64,000 nt of DNA from Fusarium oxysporum f. sp. lycopersici 4287 (GCF_000149955.1 NC_030990.1:3895482-3959481), one strand, 5' to 3'; positions 53,083-63,573 are shown, counted from the first letter of the stretch. Notes: generated from the sequence alone by a model not told the origin. Numbers and translations: made by a program.

Positions 53083-54934
53083 GCCCCGAGCATGCGACGG
53101 AGCAATACGATTGGGCGGATACTAATATGCCAGACGAACACGATTGACCTGGCTTTACGACTTTATGACATGGAAGGGTTTGCTAGACTGATTTAAGATG
53201 TAAGGCAGCATTAGGGCATGTTGGATGGACATGGACATGGTGCATGCGTGCAACCTCATGGAGCACATTCGAGATCCGGCGATGGATCTATCGTTCATGA
53301 GGATTACTCGCCAATAGCGTTGATGAGCGATCTGGATCACATAGACTGCGTCTGGAGTTTATATAAACGAATTTACTTATTTACTGCTTTCGAGTCTTGG
53401 GATCCTCGAGTCTCTGACATTGTGCTTCGTTTCACGACGAACGGTGAATTAATTTGTTTAAGTGGTTACAGGGTTCAAGGCCGATGCGTGAAACAAGGGA
53501 GTTCGAGATCCACGGGAACGCGCATCGATATCGAAATGCGGGATGAAAAAAAGGATGCGGAGTGAAACACATAGCGTGTGATGAATAAACGTAGATCATG
53601 TGAAGGGAATGGTTCAGAAACAGATTGCATGAACACGCACCCTGAATTAATATATTTCATGTCTGCATGTTCACAGTTCACCTGACTTTGATGGTCTATC
53701 CTGTGCTATATCGGGTAGGTGGTATAGATTTAGAGTAATTGTTGTACCACATGCAGGCAACCGTTGACCTTAAATGCGACTCTATTCTCAGATTGATGTG
53801 CATTGTGAGGAGGTGGATTGGGCTGGAATGCGCTTCATGGTGTGGCGGGATGTGGGGAGAGGTGTGTTGAAACAGGGGACCACAAGGGGACTTGTTGGCT
53901 GTGATGGCTTCAAAGCCACCAAGATTCAATATTTGCGTAGATCAATGGCATTAATTCAATATCGATAGCTCCAAAACTTGCTTTTTAACACTTTCATGCT
54001 CGGTGTTGACTCTGAATGGCTTCATAACCGCCACTATACAGCGAAAGCCAAGGAATAGATGAGACCCCTACTGTAAATCCCTTTAATTAGCATCACCTCA
54101 CGTACCGGAGCCACCTCGGCCACAACGTGATTAAGCGCTTAACAGATGGTAGTCGCGCGCGTGTTTAGAAGGGTCCTGCTAATAGCTGAGACAACGAGGG
54201 GGATTCTATGCCGTGGCGCAGAGAGAGTGGGAATGTCTTGTCTTGTAATTAAACGGACCATGGCGTAATGCTTCAGTGGGATAGGAATGTAGTTTCGTCT
54301 TTGGAGGAATGGTGGATGCATGGGTGACTGGAAATTAGAGTATGCGAAGCTAAAAGTTATCGATACCACGTTACTGGTAGCCACGGGTTATCTTTGCAGC
54401 GAGAGAGGCCACCCGCCTCTTTCGGTGTTACCGTGAATCATGGTTCTGAGATGTATGATCTGGTGGTTTGGACTTGTGATAACTTCTTTAGTCTCTAGAC
54501 AAGAGAATTGCCGCTGTTTAGATCATGCCCCGGCTCTTTTGATCCGGGAGACGTAGCGTGAGCCACCCGCTGGCTTGTCCGGGGTCGTCCAGTGAAACAG
54601 GGCGCTAGACCGATTTCGTCGAGATAGAGGGTACTTTCCCTTTTTGTCGAGAGATCAAGGGTGTTCTCTTCGGTAACTGGATGAGCTTGTTCCCCTTTCC
54701 CGTCCTTTCTCTTCTCTGCATCATCGCCTCGACTTTCATCATCCTATACTCGTCAACCCATCCTTGACTTTTGTATCAAAATCTTTATCGTTTCATGTTT
54801 TGTTCTGGCCTGGTTGGCCTTGTTTGAAACGGTCCGTGATGCTACTATAGCCAATGACGATCCCTCTAATCTGGTCTTTTTTTCTGCCCGCCCTTGTCTA
54901 GCTTCGGCCCCTTGGAAGAGTGAACAGACAGTCA
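53083..54934. other. Intergenic region
   Basis: 3' UTR of the F-box gene and 1.5 kb of sequence without a recognisable gene; from about 54690 it becomes C/T-rich, like a fungal leader preceding the short exon at 54935. Confidence 0.4.
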
Positions 54935-55042
54935 ATGGACAACTCCACTCCAATGGCAGGTCCTCGGAGGCAAAGACGGCGGATGGCGTCCGAGGAAAGT
55001 TACCACGATGAGATCCCTGTTCCTGGTCAGGGCAATAATAAG
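54935..55042 (+). other. Orphan first exon (36 codons, strong splice donor)
   Basis: An ATG at 54935 opens exactly 36 codons (basic MAGPRRQRRRMASEES, then EIPVPGQGNNK) that end at a consensus GTAAGTCG donor. It follows a pyrimidine-rich leader. Basic starts of this kind precede the zinc cluster in several fungal Zn2Cys6 regulators, but no matching second exon is found before the GH55 gene. It may be a truncated gene, an upstream reading frame of the GH55 transcript, or chance. Confidence 0.35.
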
Positions 55043-56073
55043 GTAAGTCGAGTCAATAGTTCATGTCACATATAATCATCCCAACCGTGTATATCTATCC
55101 TTACCCTGTCTACTCTTCCCTTTCTTCGTTCCATTTCAAGTCAGTCGAAAGCTACCACACCACACCCTCCACCACGACAGTCAGTCTTTATCGTGTGAAC
55201 ACGCGATCGCGTGTGTCTCTCCTTGCCTCTCTTTTTTATTCATATTCCTGCTTGTCTGGAACAGCGTCATCTTGATCACCACCCTCTCTTTTATTTTGCC
55301 TGCTTTTAAAGAACAAGTCAGCGCCCGTCTCTCCCTCGAATAGCTTTGTTTCTTGGCTTAAGATTTTTGGTCTTATTTTCTTTGACCTATCTACTTGGTA
55401 AGTTTCATCTGTGAACAAGCCTCAATATGCAAGCGGAACAGGGGACCAACAACACCTGCGAACCCTCATCTCAAGTGCCCCTTTCGAGCATTGCCGGCCG
55501 GATCATGTAAACAATTGATTCCTAGTGGTCTCAGCGCCTATAGATCCTGCTCTGCTGTACACCCTTTCGGTGCCACTGTCGAAAGCTGCCGAGATATATC
55601 ATCACCTGCCTCACTTGGACTTGGACGGCTGTCGACAGTGTCAGGCTGCCAATTCGATTCAGATACTGCACCTCACTTTCGTTCTGCCAGTGCCAGTGCC
55701 ATTGTTATTTTCTGCCTTATTTAGTCTCGTCTGTTCCTTCGTCCAACCTCTCTTTTCATCCTTTCTTCACCATTGTGCAGATCATTGTTCCCTTCCTTTG
55801 TTCACCTCGATCTAACACAAAACCCAACCCCAAACCTAGTTGATAGCTTTCTAGAGCTTAATACTGAGATCTCTTCTTTTCTCGCACATTACACTGCTTT
55901 CCCCAAAGTTACTTTTGCGCATGATTTTCTCCAATTTTCTCAGAACAAATATAAAAATACAGGCATACTGACTGCATCCTTCATAGCCATCCGCAACATC
56001 AACACACTCTCTAGAGCGATACTACACCTCTACACCCCAGAAACAACGACTTAGCTGGCTATTCATCGTCATC
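55043..56073. other. Leader region of the GH55 gene
   Basis: About 1 kb of mostly pyrimidine-rich sequence with at least one further donor-like site (TTGGTAAGTTT at about 55397), so a long spliced 5' UTR is likely. Short open frames here are not convincing as genes. Confidence 0.45.
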
Positions 56074-58512
56074 ATGGGGCTTTCGACTATCGTCACGGCC
56101 TCCCTCTTGGCCATGCGCCTCTTCACCCTCCCAGCTTCGGCTGCTCCTCAGGCCATTGAGGTTGAGGTTGAGGTCGCTGCTCCCGTGGCCTCTGTGTCTA
56201 CTGCCGCTCCGGCCTATCCTGCACCCCCCTCATCTGAGCCTGCCACTCCCGAGCCTCCTGCTTACTCGGCTGCCGCTGCTGCCGGTTCTTGGTGGTTGTC
56301 CGACATCAAGCGCCAGGGTGTCGTTGCCTATGGCTCTGCCGACTACAAGATCTTCCGCAACGTGAAGGACTACGGTGCCAAGGGTGATGGTAGCTCTGAC
56401 GACACTGAGGCCATCAACGCCGCCTTCTCTGATGGCAACCGTTGTGGTAAGGGCTGTGACTCTTCTACTGTCACTCCCGCTCTCGTCTACTTCCCTACTG
56501 GTACCTATGTTGTCTCCAAGCCTATTCTCCCCTACTACTACACCCACATGATCGGTGATGTCAACAACCTTCCTGTTCTCAAGCCAACTGCCAACTTTGA
56601 GGGCATGGCTGTCATTGACGTCGATCCCTACAACTCGGACGGCTCCAACTGGCACACCAACCAGAACAACTTCTTCCGACAGGTCCGCAACTTCAAGATT
56701 GATCTCACCGGTATGCCCAAGAGCTCCGGTACTGGTATCCACTGGCAAGTCGCCCAAGCTACCTCTCTTCAGAACATCGTCTTCCAGATGATTGAGGACC
56801 CTAGCGACGACAACAAACAGCAAGGTATCTTCATCGACAACGGCTCCGGTGGCTTCATGACCGACCTCACTTTCATTGGTGGTCGATACGGCGGTTTCTT
56901 TGGTAGTCAACAGTTCACCAGCCGAAACATGACTTTCCGCAACTGCAACACTGCCGTCTACATGAACTGGAACTGGTTGTGGACTCTCAATGGCCTCGAC
57001 ATCTCTGGCGCCAAGGTCGGCATTGACATGACTGCTGGCGGCAACGTTCAGAACGTCGGCTCTATTCTCCTTACTGACAGCAAGATTGCCAACACTGCAG
57101 TCGGTGTCCTGACCAACTACAATCCCGCCCAGCCCGATACCAACGGCACTCTTATCATCGACAACGTCGACATGTCCTCTGCTGTCCCTGTCGCCGTCAA
57201 GGGTGGTGGATCTAGTGCTACTATCCTCCCCGGCAACGCCAAGATTGCATCTTGGGTCCAAGGTCGTGCCTACACCGGCGGCAGTGGTAAAGCTATCCAG
57301 GCCACTCAGACTCCTGTCACCAAGCCCAAGGCTCTTCTCGATACCAAGGGTAACGTCGTCACCAAGAGCAAGCCTCAGTACAACAGTGTCCCCGCTGCCA
57401 ACTTCATCTCCGTCAAGTCAAAGGGTGCCAAGGGTGATGGCAAGACTGATGATACTGCCGCCATTCAGGCTGTCTTCAACAGTGTCCAAGATGGTCAGAT
57501 CGTTTACTTCGACCACGGCGCTTATGTCATTACCGATACTGTTAAGGTTCCCAAGAACATCAAGATTGTTGGCGAGGTCTGGCCTCTCATCATGGCTGGT
57601 GGTAACAAAAACTTCAAGGATCAAGCCAACCCCAAGCCCGTCTGGCAAGTCGGTCAAGCTGGTGATGTCGGCAACGTCGAAATCCAGGACCTCATGTTTG
57701 AGACTCTCGGACCCCAGCCCGGTGCCATCTTGATGGAGTTCAACGTCGCTGGTTCTACTCCCGGCTCCGCTGGTCTCTTTGATGTCCACTTCCGCGTCGG
57801 TGGCTCTGCCGGTACTCAACTCCAGTCTGACACCTGCAAGAAGACTCCCGACGTCAAGACCGAACCCAAACCCGAATGCCTCGGCGCCTTCATGCTCTTC
57901 CACATGACCAAGCAGTCTAGCTGCTACCTCGAGAACACCTGGTTCTGGGTTGCCGACCACGAGCTCGACCTTAGCGACCACTCTCAGATCAACCTCTACA
58001 ACGGCCGTGGAGTTCTGATTGAGAGCACCAAGGGTGCTTGGCTGTGGGGTACCGCTTCCGAGCACAGCGTTCTCTACAACTATCACCTTGAGAATGCCTC
58101 TAATGTCTACATGTCGCTCATCCAGACCGAGACTGCTTACATGCAGGGCAACCCTGACGCGACCGTCCCCTTCACCGTGAACAAGAAGTATTTCGACCCT
58201 GACTTCAAGGCCACCTGCACCGGTACCTCTGAGCGATGTGCCCGTACCTGGGGTCTCCGCGCTGTCAACTCCAAGGATGTCTTCATCTATGGAGGAGGTC
58301 TCTACAGCTTCTTCGACAACTACGACCAGGTCTGTGTCGGCCAGAACAACTGCCAGGACAACATGATCGACATTGAGAGCTCCCAGGTGCACCTTTACGG
58401 CATCAGCACCAAGGCCTCTGTTAACATGGTCAATGTTGATGGCAAGTCGGCGGTCCTCGACAAGGACAACCGCAACAACTTCTGCGCCGCCATCGCGCTC
58501 TTCTCATCTTAG
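56074..58512 (+). CDS. Secreted GH55 beta-1,3-glucanase
   Basis: One exon of 812 residues. A signal peptide (MGLSTIVTASLLAMRLFTLP, cleavage near ASA/AP) is followed by a Pro/Ala linker. Two right-handed beta-helix modules follow, each opening with the same pattern: FRNVKDYGAKGDGSSDDTEAI near residue 93 and ISVKSKGAKGDGKTDDTAAI near 448. This tandem pectate-lyase-like layout is the mark of glycoside hydrolase family 55. Enzymes of this family release glucose or oligomers from beta-1,3-glucan outside the cell or in the wall and act in nutrition, wall remodelling or mycoparasitism. Codon use is strongly biased to C-ending codons, suggesting high expression, and long antisense frames over the gene are a result of that bias. 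Confidence 0.95.
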   Translation: MGLSTIVTASLLAMRLFTLPASAAPQAIEVEVEVAAPVASVSTAAPAYPAPPSSEPATPEPPAYSAAAAAGSWWLSDIKRQGVVAYGSADYKIFRNVKDYGAKGDGSSDDTEAINAAFSDGNRCGKGCDSSTVTPALVYFPTGTYVVSKPILPYYYTHMIGDVNNLPVLKPTANFEGMAVIDVDPYNSDGSNWHTNQNNFFRQVRNFKIDLTGMPKSSGTGIHWQVAQATSLQNIVFQMIEDPSDDNKQQGIFIDNGSGGFMTDLTFIGGRYGGFFGSQQFTSRNMTFRNCNTAVYMNWNWLWTLNGLDISGAKVGIDMTAGGNVQNVGSILLTDSKIANTAVGVLTNYNPAQPDTNGTLIIDNVDMSSAVPVAVKGGGSSATILPGNAKIASWVQGRAYTGGSGKAIQATQTPVTKPKALLDTKGNVVTKSKPQYNSVPAANFISVKSKGAKGDGKTDDTAAIQAVFNSVQDGQIVYFDHGAYVITDTVKVPKNIKIVGEVWPLIMAGGNKNFKDQANPKPVWQVGQAGDVGNVEIQDLMFETLGPQPGAILMEFNVAGSTPGSAGLFDVHFRVGGSAGTQLQSDTCKKTPDVKTEPKPECLGAFMLFHMTKQSSCYLENTWFWVADHELDLSDHSQINLYNGRGVLIESTKGAWLWGTASEHSVLYNYHLENASNVYMSLIQTETAYMQGNPDATVPFTVNKKYFDPDFKATCTGTSERCARTWGLRAVNSKDVFIYGGGLYSFFDNYDQVCVGQNNCQDNMIDIESSQVHLYGISTKASVNMVNVDGKSAVLDKDNRNNFCAAIALFSS

Positions 58513-59063
58513 GAAGATGAAGTCAACGCGCCACCTTATGGTGTGCCTCCTTACGCATAGCCAGCGCGAATACCCGAGCGACACGTGCTCATTGCTGATT
58601 ATGTGCTTTGAACGTGCGTCTGATTTTCTTTCTCTTTCTTCTTTTTTCCATAGGGTCTTTTTGTTCCAGGATGGAACTGGAGTTTCGGATAGTAAGCGAT
58701 GAAAAACGCTTTTGATAACTGCACCTTACCTTTGAGTAGACAGGGTAGCTGAATGAATCAAGTTGAGACAAGAAATGTGACCCCCAAATGTGACATTTTT
58801 GTGAGTGTGATATGCTGTGCTGTGATGTTATGACGTAAGGGAGCCAGATGTGATGTTTGACCGCGGGAGGTTGTGGTCACAAGGCGGTTGGTGGACAGAG
58901 CCCAAGAACAAAAGAACAAACAACCACATGAAACAAGAGTAGACTAGAAAGAGCTTGAATAAAACGAAAGTCAATCTTGTATACAGAGTATGTTTTGTCT
59001 CTGTATGAGAAGAACTACGAAAAGGCAAAAAGATGCTGGTGGAAATCGAACCATCAAATCAGC
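58513..59063. other. 3' flank of the GH55 gene
   Basis: 3' UTR and AT-moderate spacer up to the first of the repeated ncRNA elements, whose B-box-like sequence is at 59041-59052. No gene seen. Confidence 0.45.
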
Positions 59064-59161
59064 AAAAGCGAAGCCGAGTCCCGAAGGAGATGAGAGGCGG
59101 AGTGATGAAAGGAAGAGTTACACCACTCCGCCAAAGTTCAGCTGTTTTTAGCTACTTCGCT
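59064..59161 (-). ncRNA. Repeated Pol III-type ncRNA element, copy 1
   Basis: Minus-strand start AGCGAAGTAGCTA (59161 downward) pairs with CTTCGCT (59073-59067), followed by TTTT. Inside, GGCGGAGTG pairs with CACTCCGCC (9 bp), and a 3' hairpin TCC-UUCG-GGA lies before the closing strand. The upstream box is degraded: TGATAA at 59190-59185, the right distance (29 nt) but not a good TATA. A B-box-like GGTTCGATTTCC lies 11 nt past the T tract (59052-59041). The best explanation is a small structured RNA gene transcribed by RNA polymerase III; a mobile element with inverted ends is the alternative. Confidence 0.6.
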
Positions 59162-59492
59162 GAAAGAGAGAGCAATAGAATGAATTATCAAGGCTGATTC
59201 CATGTCTTGGAGGAAGGTTAGCGTGGCACCGTGGCGTTGATGTTGCCTGGTGTTGGTGCAGGGGTTATGTCGATCCATGGCTGAACGACAAGCAAGGTTA
59301 GTATGCTTAGCCCAGCAGATTCAGGCACAGAGAACAAGACTCTGTATGGTTAAAGAGAATAAGTAAATTATTAGTTTCTTTTATCTATGCCTCGCTTAAA
59401 ATTGAGAACATTGTAAAATCGAGAGGGGAAAGATGCAGCATGGTTGCAAAAAAATAGAGGCTCAAGGGTAGCTAACATTCGAACTCATGACC

Positions 59493-59574
59493 AAAAAGCG
59501 AAGTCTCCCGAGGGAGAGGTTTCTTTGGAGATGCAACCGGAGTACAGTTGAGTTAAAGATGTAGCTACTTCGCT
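59493..59574 (-). ncRNA. Repeated Pol III-type ncRNA element, copy 2
   Basis: Start AGCGAAGTAGCTAC at 59574; closing strand CTTCGCT at 59503-59497 followed by T5. A 3' hairpin UCUCC-CUCG-GGAGA abuts the closing strand directly. TATAGA sits 29 nt upstream (59603-59598). Past the T tract, GAGTTCGAATG (59486-59476) is B-box-like, six nt away. The body between is unlike that of copy 1, so only the ends and control elements are conserved. Confidence 0.68.
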
Positions 59575-59848
59575 GGGAGTACTGCATGTTGGTCTGGTCT
59601 ATAAGGCTGTGGTGTTGGCTGAACTAGGGTGTCTCGCAGCACATCTTTCCAAGCTGGAGCTTTTGCAAGTCAACGGGAAGCTTGCCTGACTGAGGGGATG
59701 TTATTACAACAACATCAAAAAGGTATCTATATATTTAATATGTCATGTTTAAAAGTATGTCTCTCAGGTCCAGAAAAGTCCAAAAGAAGTGGTCAGTATG
59801 GCCATCCATGGTCATATTGCGCCTCGAACTGCAGGACTCTAGCTTGGC

Positions 59849-59933
59849 AAAAAGCGAAGGCTTAACATCCGGAGATGGTCAAGCAAGGTTGGTTCAGTTG
59901 AGCTATTGAGCACGTATTTCTCGCTACTTCGCT
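59849..59933 (-). ncRNA. Repeated Pol III-type ncRNA element, copy 3
   Basis: Start AGCGAAGTAGCGAG at 59933; closing strand CTTCGCT (59859-59853) and T5. The 3' hairpin is strong: GCTTGAC plus ATC pair with GATGTTAAGC around one bulged C and a UCCG loop, about ten pairs. TATATG lies 28 nt upstream (59961-59956). The downstream B-box-like element is GCAGTTCGAGGC (59832-59821). Confidence 0.7.
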
Positions 59934-59961
59934 GGTAGCTGTTTGTTTGCCTTTGCATATA

Positions 59962-60545
59962 AGCGACTGTTCTTTGTCGCTGTTGTTGTTGGGTGGAGAG
60001 TTGTGGTGATGTGCTGCAGGGGTTGTTAGCGGGTGTGGGGTACTGGAGCCGGCGTTGAGTCACCTCGCCGAGATGCATCTGTGAGGACCCCTGCAGTCAG
60101 GACCGTGTTGACTTGTCTGACACTAATAGGGAGAGCGACGTCTCTGTTATTCAGCGTAGCTGTGTCTTTCAGTAATTAATCTCAACTCCTCAGATACCTG
60201 GGTACTAGTCAAGGCGAGTAAGATTTCCTTCCGAGGTTTGTATTGGGACGAACGACTTGATTTGCTAAGCTATATAATGGCTATGTAGATATCTATAACT
60301 CAATGAGTACTTCAGAATGCAAGTTGACGAGCAGATTAAAATACAATGTAAAGTCTTATTTACTTCATGATCTTACGTGAACACTGAACAGTCACGTTAA
60401 TAGTGAACGGTTGTTGTGGCATAAGGTTATGCCTAATTTGACCGCCTGCTGTACAGTATTCATTCGGCTAGATCTCCCGCGGTTGGTGCCACATGACTCC
60501 CCGACAGCTCTCATCTTCACATACTCATCGTATTGCTTCAGCAAA
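59962..60545. other. Spacer between ncRNA copy 3 and the conserved protein gene
   Basis: Upstream flank of copy 3 and promoter of the gene at 60546; no further copy of the element found. Confidence 0.4.
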
Positions 60546-61423
60546 ATGTCATGGACAAGGAAAAAGACAATAGGGCCTGCACCACCTCAACCTTCTTTCA
60601 CGCCCAAGTTTCCAGAGCTACATGAGGAAAAGCGGGCTTCTAATAATGGCCGGGGCACTGATGATGCTCTCACTGTGACCCGAATCCTTGAAGCAGCCGA
60701 TATCCCATGCTGTATAGTCAGTACATGTGCTCTCATATTTTACGGAGCAGCCAGAGTGCGTCACGTATGTTTTTCGGTCACTCAAATATGGATGATTTCG
60801 TTGACGCCCAATAGCACTGGGAAATCTGTGTCCCGACACATCTCGTTGATAAAGCGGTAGCATTGTTACAGTCAGAACCTCATTGTGCCAGTTACCACCT
60901 CGCGGAACCCTGGGACACACCAAGCTCATCTCTATTGCATACTTGGCACCGGTTCAAACATAATGAAACCGACTTTTGCTTTGTCATTGTTCCCGACAGG
61001 GATGTCCACATTGTCTGTGAACCCCCCAACTTCACTCGCAGCCTTCGAGGACTACCTTATCCCAGACTAGACGTCTTTATACAAAGCTGTCTAGACTCTG
61101 GAGATGAACTACAGCTCTGCGATGTGATTGACGGTACTGACTTGCCGGAGGAATGGGGAGAAAAGAACCTTGAACTAGACGGTACAAACGACGTCGAATG
61201 GGCTAATGAAGCAACTAGGAGGAGTGATGAATACAAAGGCGGGAAGTATCCCAACTGGTCGCCTTTTGCATGCAATCGAAGAAGCAGAAGAGCTATGTGG
61301 CAGTCCTACGTACGAACAAAGAGGGATAGAATGGATTGGACCAAGCCGAGCCATGTGTTTACTACCCAGTATCATATTATCGATACTCCAGATTCGTGGA
61401 CTGTTCTCTCAGATGATTACTAG
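60546..61423 (+). CDS. Conserved fungal protein, possible nucleotidyltransferase-like fold
   Basis: Two exons (60546-60764, 60815-61423; intron 50 nt, GTATGT donor, CAATAG acceptor) give 275 residues. After a Pro-rich start (KKTIGPAPPQP), the core reads LTVTRILEAADIPCCIVSTC, ALIFYGAARVRHHWEICVP and then a beta-rich part (DFCFVIVPDRDVHIVC). The C-terminus is basic and aromatic (RRSRRAMWQSYVRTKRDRM; HVFTTQYHII). The pattern of a helix, a C/S-rich strand, then ALxFYGxxR and a WEIxVP strand recalls fungal proteins with a minimal nucleotidyltransferase-like fold, but catalytic acids are not obvious. It sits between the ncRNA copies, on the opposite strand. Confidence 0.6.
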
Positions 61424-62239
61424 AAGCAAGGAAGACGGGAAACATGGCTGCACTTACCAGTTATACAGACTCACCGCAGTAGGCCTTACGCGACGTTTTA
61501 TGGACAGACCGGTATTGCTAAGAAGTCCATTCGGTCTCGACTTTGACCTTGCACAAGCGTAATCGGTACTCGAACTTTATCTCTTGTGTGTTTAAGCCCA
61601 TCAAAACCATCACCAATCGCCCACGTCCTTCACAATGTCTCAACCAATCACCACCACCCTCACCACCATCCAGGCCAGTGTGTAATTTTCGCTGGAAGCG
61701 GACCTGGGGAGCTCACGGCCTTGATCCTAAAAGACAAAGCACTGAGGTAAATTTAGTATAGCTTAGGTAACTTTGTAAGACTTTATAAATATCCTTGCAT
61801 TCAGAAAAGAATGTTCGTGGACATTGCTCTCTCAAACCAGTCGTTTTGATGTAAGCATATATGCTGCGATATCTAAAATCGTCACTCAGCCATTGTTAAA
61901 AGAAGGGGCCCTCGAACTTATCACGCCTCATTTCGGAACAACTCAATAATCACAAGTGCCAATCATTGCCTTGACTTGCCAGGTCGAAGGAAGCTCCCGT
62001 ACATAGATGAAAGGAAAGAAAGCGATTAGACTATTTGGATATAATTTCCCTATTCAGAAAAAATGGAAGGGACATCGGAGAGTAGAGTGAGCGTCTGTCG
62101 AAGAAGTGGCACCGAGAGTTTTGCAAGGTATTCTAGATTAAAAAGTGTGATAAGACGGTTCGCAAGGAGATAAAAGGGTCCTTCAACTAGAGTAGAAGAT
62201 GAGATGGTAAAAAGCAAAGGGGCGCATGTCTTGCAGCTT
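61424..62239. other. Intergenic region
   Basis: 3' flank of the conserved protein gene and AT-rich spacer before the B-box-like element of ncRNA copy 4. No gene seen. Confidence 0.4.
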
Positions 62240-62265
62240 GGACTCGAACCTGTGATACTAATGAC

Positions 62266-62363
62266 AAAAAAAGCGAAGGGAGCGTTCTGGGATTCCGGAC
62301 TCCCCGCTCGACCATGTTAGTAATTGGGTATATCCAATATTTGGTGTGTGCAACTACTTCGCT
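62266..62363 (-). ncRNA. Repeated Pol III-type ncRNA element, copy 4 (best control elements)
   Basis: Start AGCGAAGTAGTTG at 62363; closing strand CTTCGCT (62278-62272) followed by T7. TATATA lies exactly 29 nt upstream (62392-62387). Past the T tract, GGTTCGAGTCC (62250-62240) is an exact match to the Pol III B-box consensus GGTTCGANTCC. The 3' hairpin is GAGCG/CGCTC around GGGA/TCCC, including a 16-mer (62304-62289) that is also in copy 6. This copy has the strongest promoter, terminator and B box and is the best candidate for an active gene. Confidence 0.75.
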
Positions 62364-62618
62364 GGTGGCCAAATCTTTTGTTTTGGTATATAAGGGTATG
62401 TAGGTCGCTCTTAGAGTTATGTGCGTGAACCTACTGCTCGTGGCTCCGGGGCTGTGGCCTGGGGGTACGCGAAGAAACAAGAGAATGTATAACATTAGTA
62501 TGTTAGTTACGATTGGGGAACTCTCATATTTATATTAGATACACCAAAAAAAGAAGAATGAGTAAGGACATGTTATAATAGGAGCTCAGGAGTTCGAACA
62601 TGCGATGTGACGAACAGC

Positions 62619-62694
62619 AAAAAGCGAAGGCAGCGAGGCGTTTGCTCCCCGCTGCGTTATACTTTTGCTTTGTATGTATTTCAGCTACTTCGCC
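62619..62694 (-). ncRNA. Repeated Pol III-type ncRNA element, copy 5
   Basis: Start GGCGAAGTAGCTG at 62694 (first pair becomes G-U) with closing strand CTTCGCT (62629-62623) and T5. TATATA lies 29 nt upstream (62723-62718). The 3' hairpin is long: GCAGCGGGG pairs with CCTCGCTGC (nine pairs with one G-U) directly before the closing strand. The B-box-like GTTCGAACTCC (62599-62589) follows. This is the shortest copy at about 76 nt. Confidence 0.73.
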
Positions 62695-62882
62695 GGGAGG
62701 AGTGTCTGAGATTGTAGTATATAAGCTTATGATCACTGTCCGTAAGGCTACGACTCTGAACTTACTGTTGGGGACACATGGGCAGGGGCTCGACAGAAGA
62801 AGTAAGGTATGTAGGCTCTATCACGGCATAATGCACTCTCAAAACCCAAGTCCAGCCAATTCAAGACCTTTGTGCATTTGAG

Positions 62883-63174
62883 GTGCTTAAATCGAAACAT
62901 TATCGTTGCATCACTTTTGTTGATCTAGTTGTTCACGACCAACAGGTGCTGTATTCAGCCGCTTGTTCCGGTTGGCTCACACATCCTTCAGCCCCTCAAC
63001 ACCTCGGTATCAGTCCACTACAGGCCAAAGTACTGGGAGATCTGCATGAACTTTCATCACATCATACATCTCTTGCACAATTCCCAGGAATACTGCACCC
63101 CCAAATCATTATTCAAAGGTATGGCAAGCCATTCATTATATCCTTGGGGCTCAGGATGATAACCACCGATAGAT
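62883..63174 (+). other. Possible decayed coding region upstream of the 63175 gene
   Basis: Two overlapping frames look protein-like: one (ending 63185) with VLYSAACSGWLTHPS and PQIIIQRYGKPFIISLGLR, the other (62929-63159) with HYRPKYWEICMNFHHIIHLL and SLFKGMASHSLYPWG. The second shares the frame of the gene at 63175 but is separated from it by TGA TAA. It may be an eroded 5' part of that gene or a missed intron. Confidence 0.3.
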
Positions 63175-63573
63175 ATGAGCCATAACGATACCGAAACCCC
63201 GGAATATCTTTTCCTGGATATTCCTATGAAGCAGGTTCTCGAGCAAGATGGGATACAAGTTGAGGAGCCTTGGGGGCGTTTATATATTAATGCCATTCAT
63301 GAAGGAAGGTTTGGAGACGTGATATGGGCTCGCTATCATATGCTGGGCGATGTGGAGGATGGAAAGGTTGAAGGCGAGGATATGACCGTGGCTGAGAGTA
63401 TCAAGCAAGACGCAATCGGATATAAGCAGCATGACCGGGAGGACTTCGACAAGGCTGTGTCATTCTACGAGGAGCATATGAACAGCGGTGATGGACACCC
63501 TGAGGTTCTTGAGATCATCTTTGGGGTTGATAGAGAGGATGTCAGTGGGATCAAACTCCCTCCAGTTGGTTAA
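63175..63573 (+). CDS. Hypothetical 132-residue acidic protein
   Basis: An ATG-started frame of 132 residues with balanced composition: MSHNDTETPEYLFLDIPM, then DGIQVEEPWGRLYINAIHEG, a charged middle, and a C-terminal EVLEIIFGVDREDVSGIKL. It is acidic and soluble, with no signal peptide or membrane segment. No domain recognised. The same frame upstream is protein-like beyond two stops, so this may be the 3' part of a decayed gene. It runs towards ncRNA copy 6, which is on the opposite strand. Confidence 0.45.
   Translation: MSHNDTETPEYLFLDIPMKQVLEQDGIQVEEPWGRLYINAIHEGRFGDVIWARYHMLGDVEDGKVEGEDMTVAESIKQDAIGYKQHDREDFDKAVSFYEEHMNSGDGHPEVLEIIFGVDREDVSGIKLPPVG

Noticed and set aside
56230..58392. 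Long antisense frames (343 and 324 codons) over the GH55 gene
   Set aside because: They mirror strong C-ending codon bias of the sense gene; composition is Val/Gly/Asp-rich without domain pattern.
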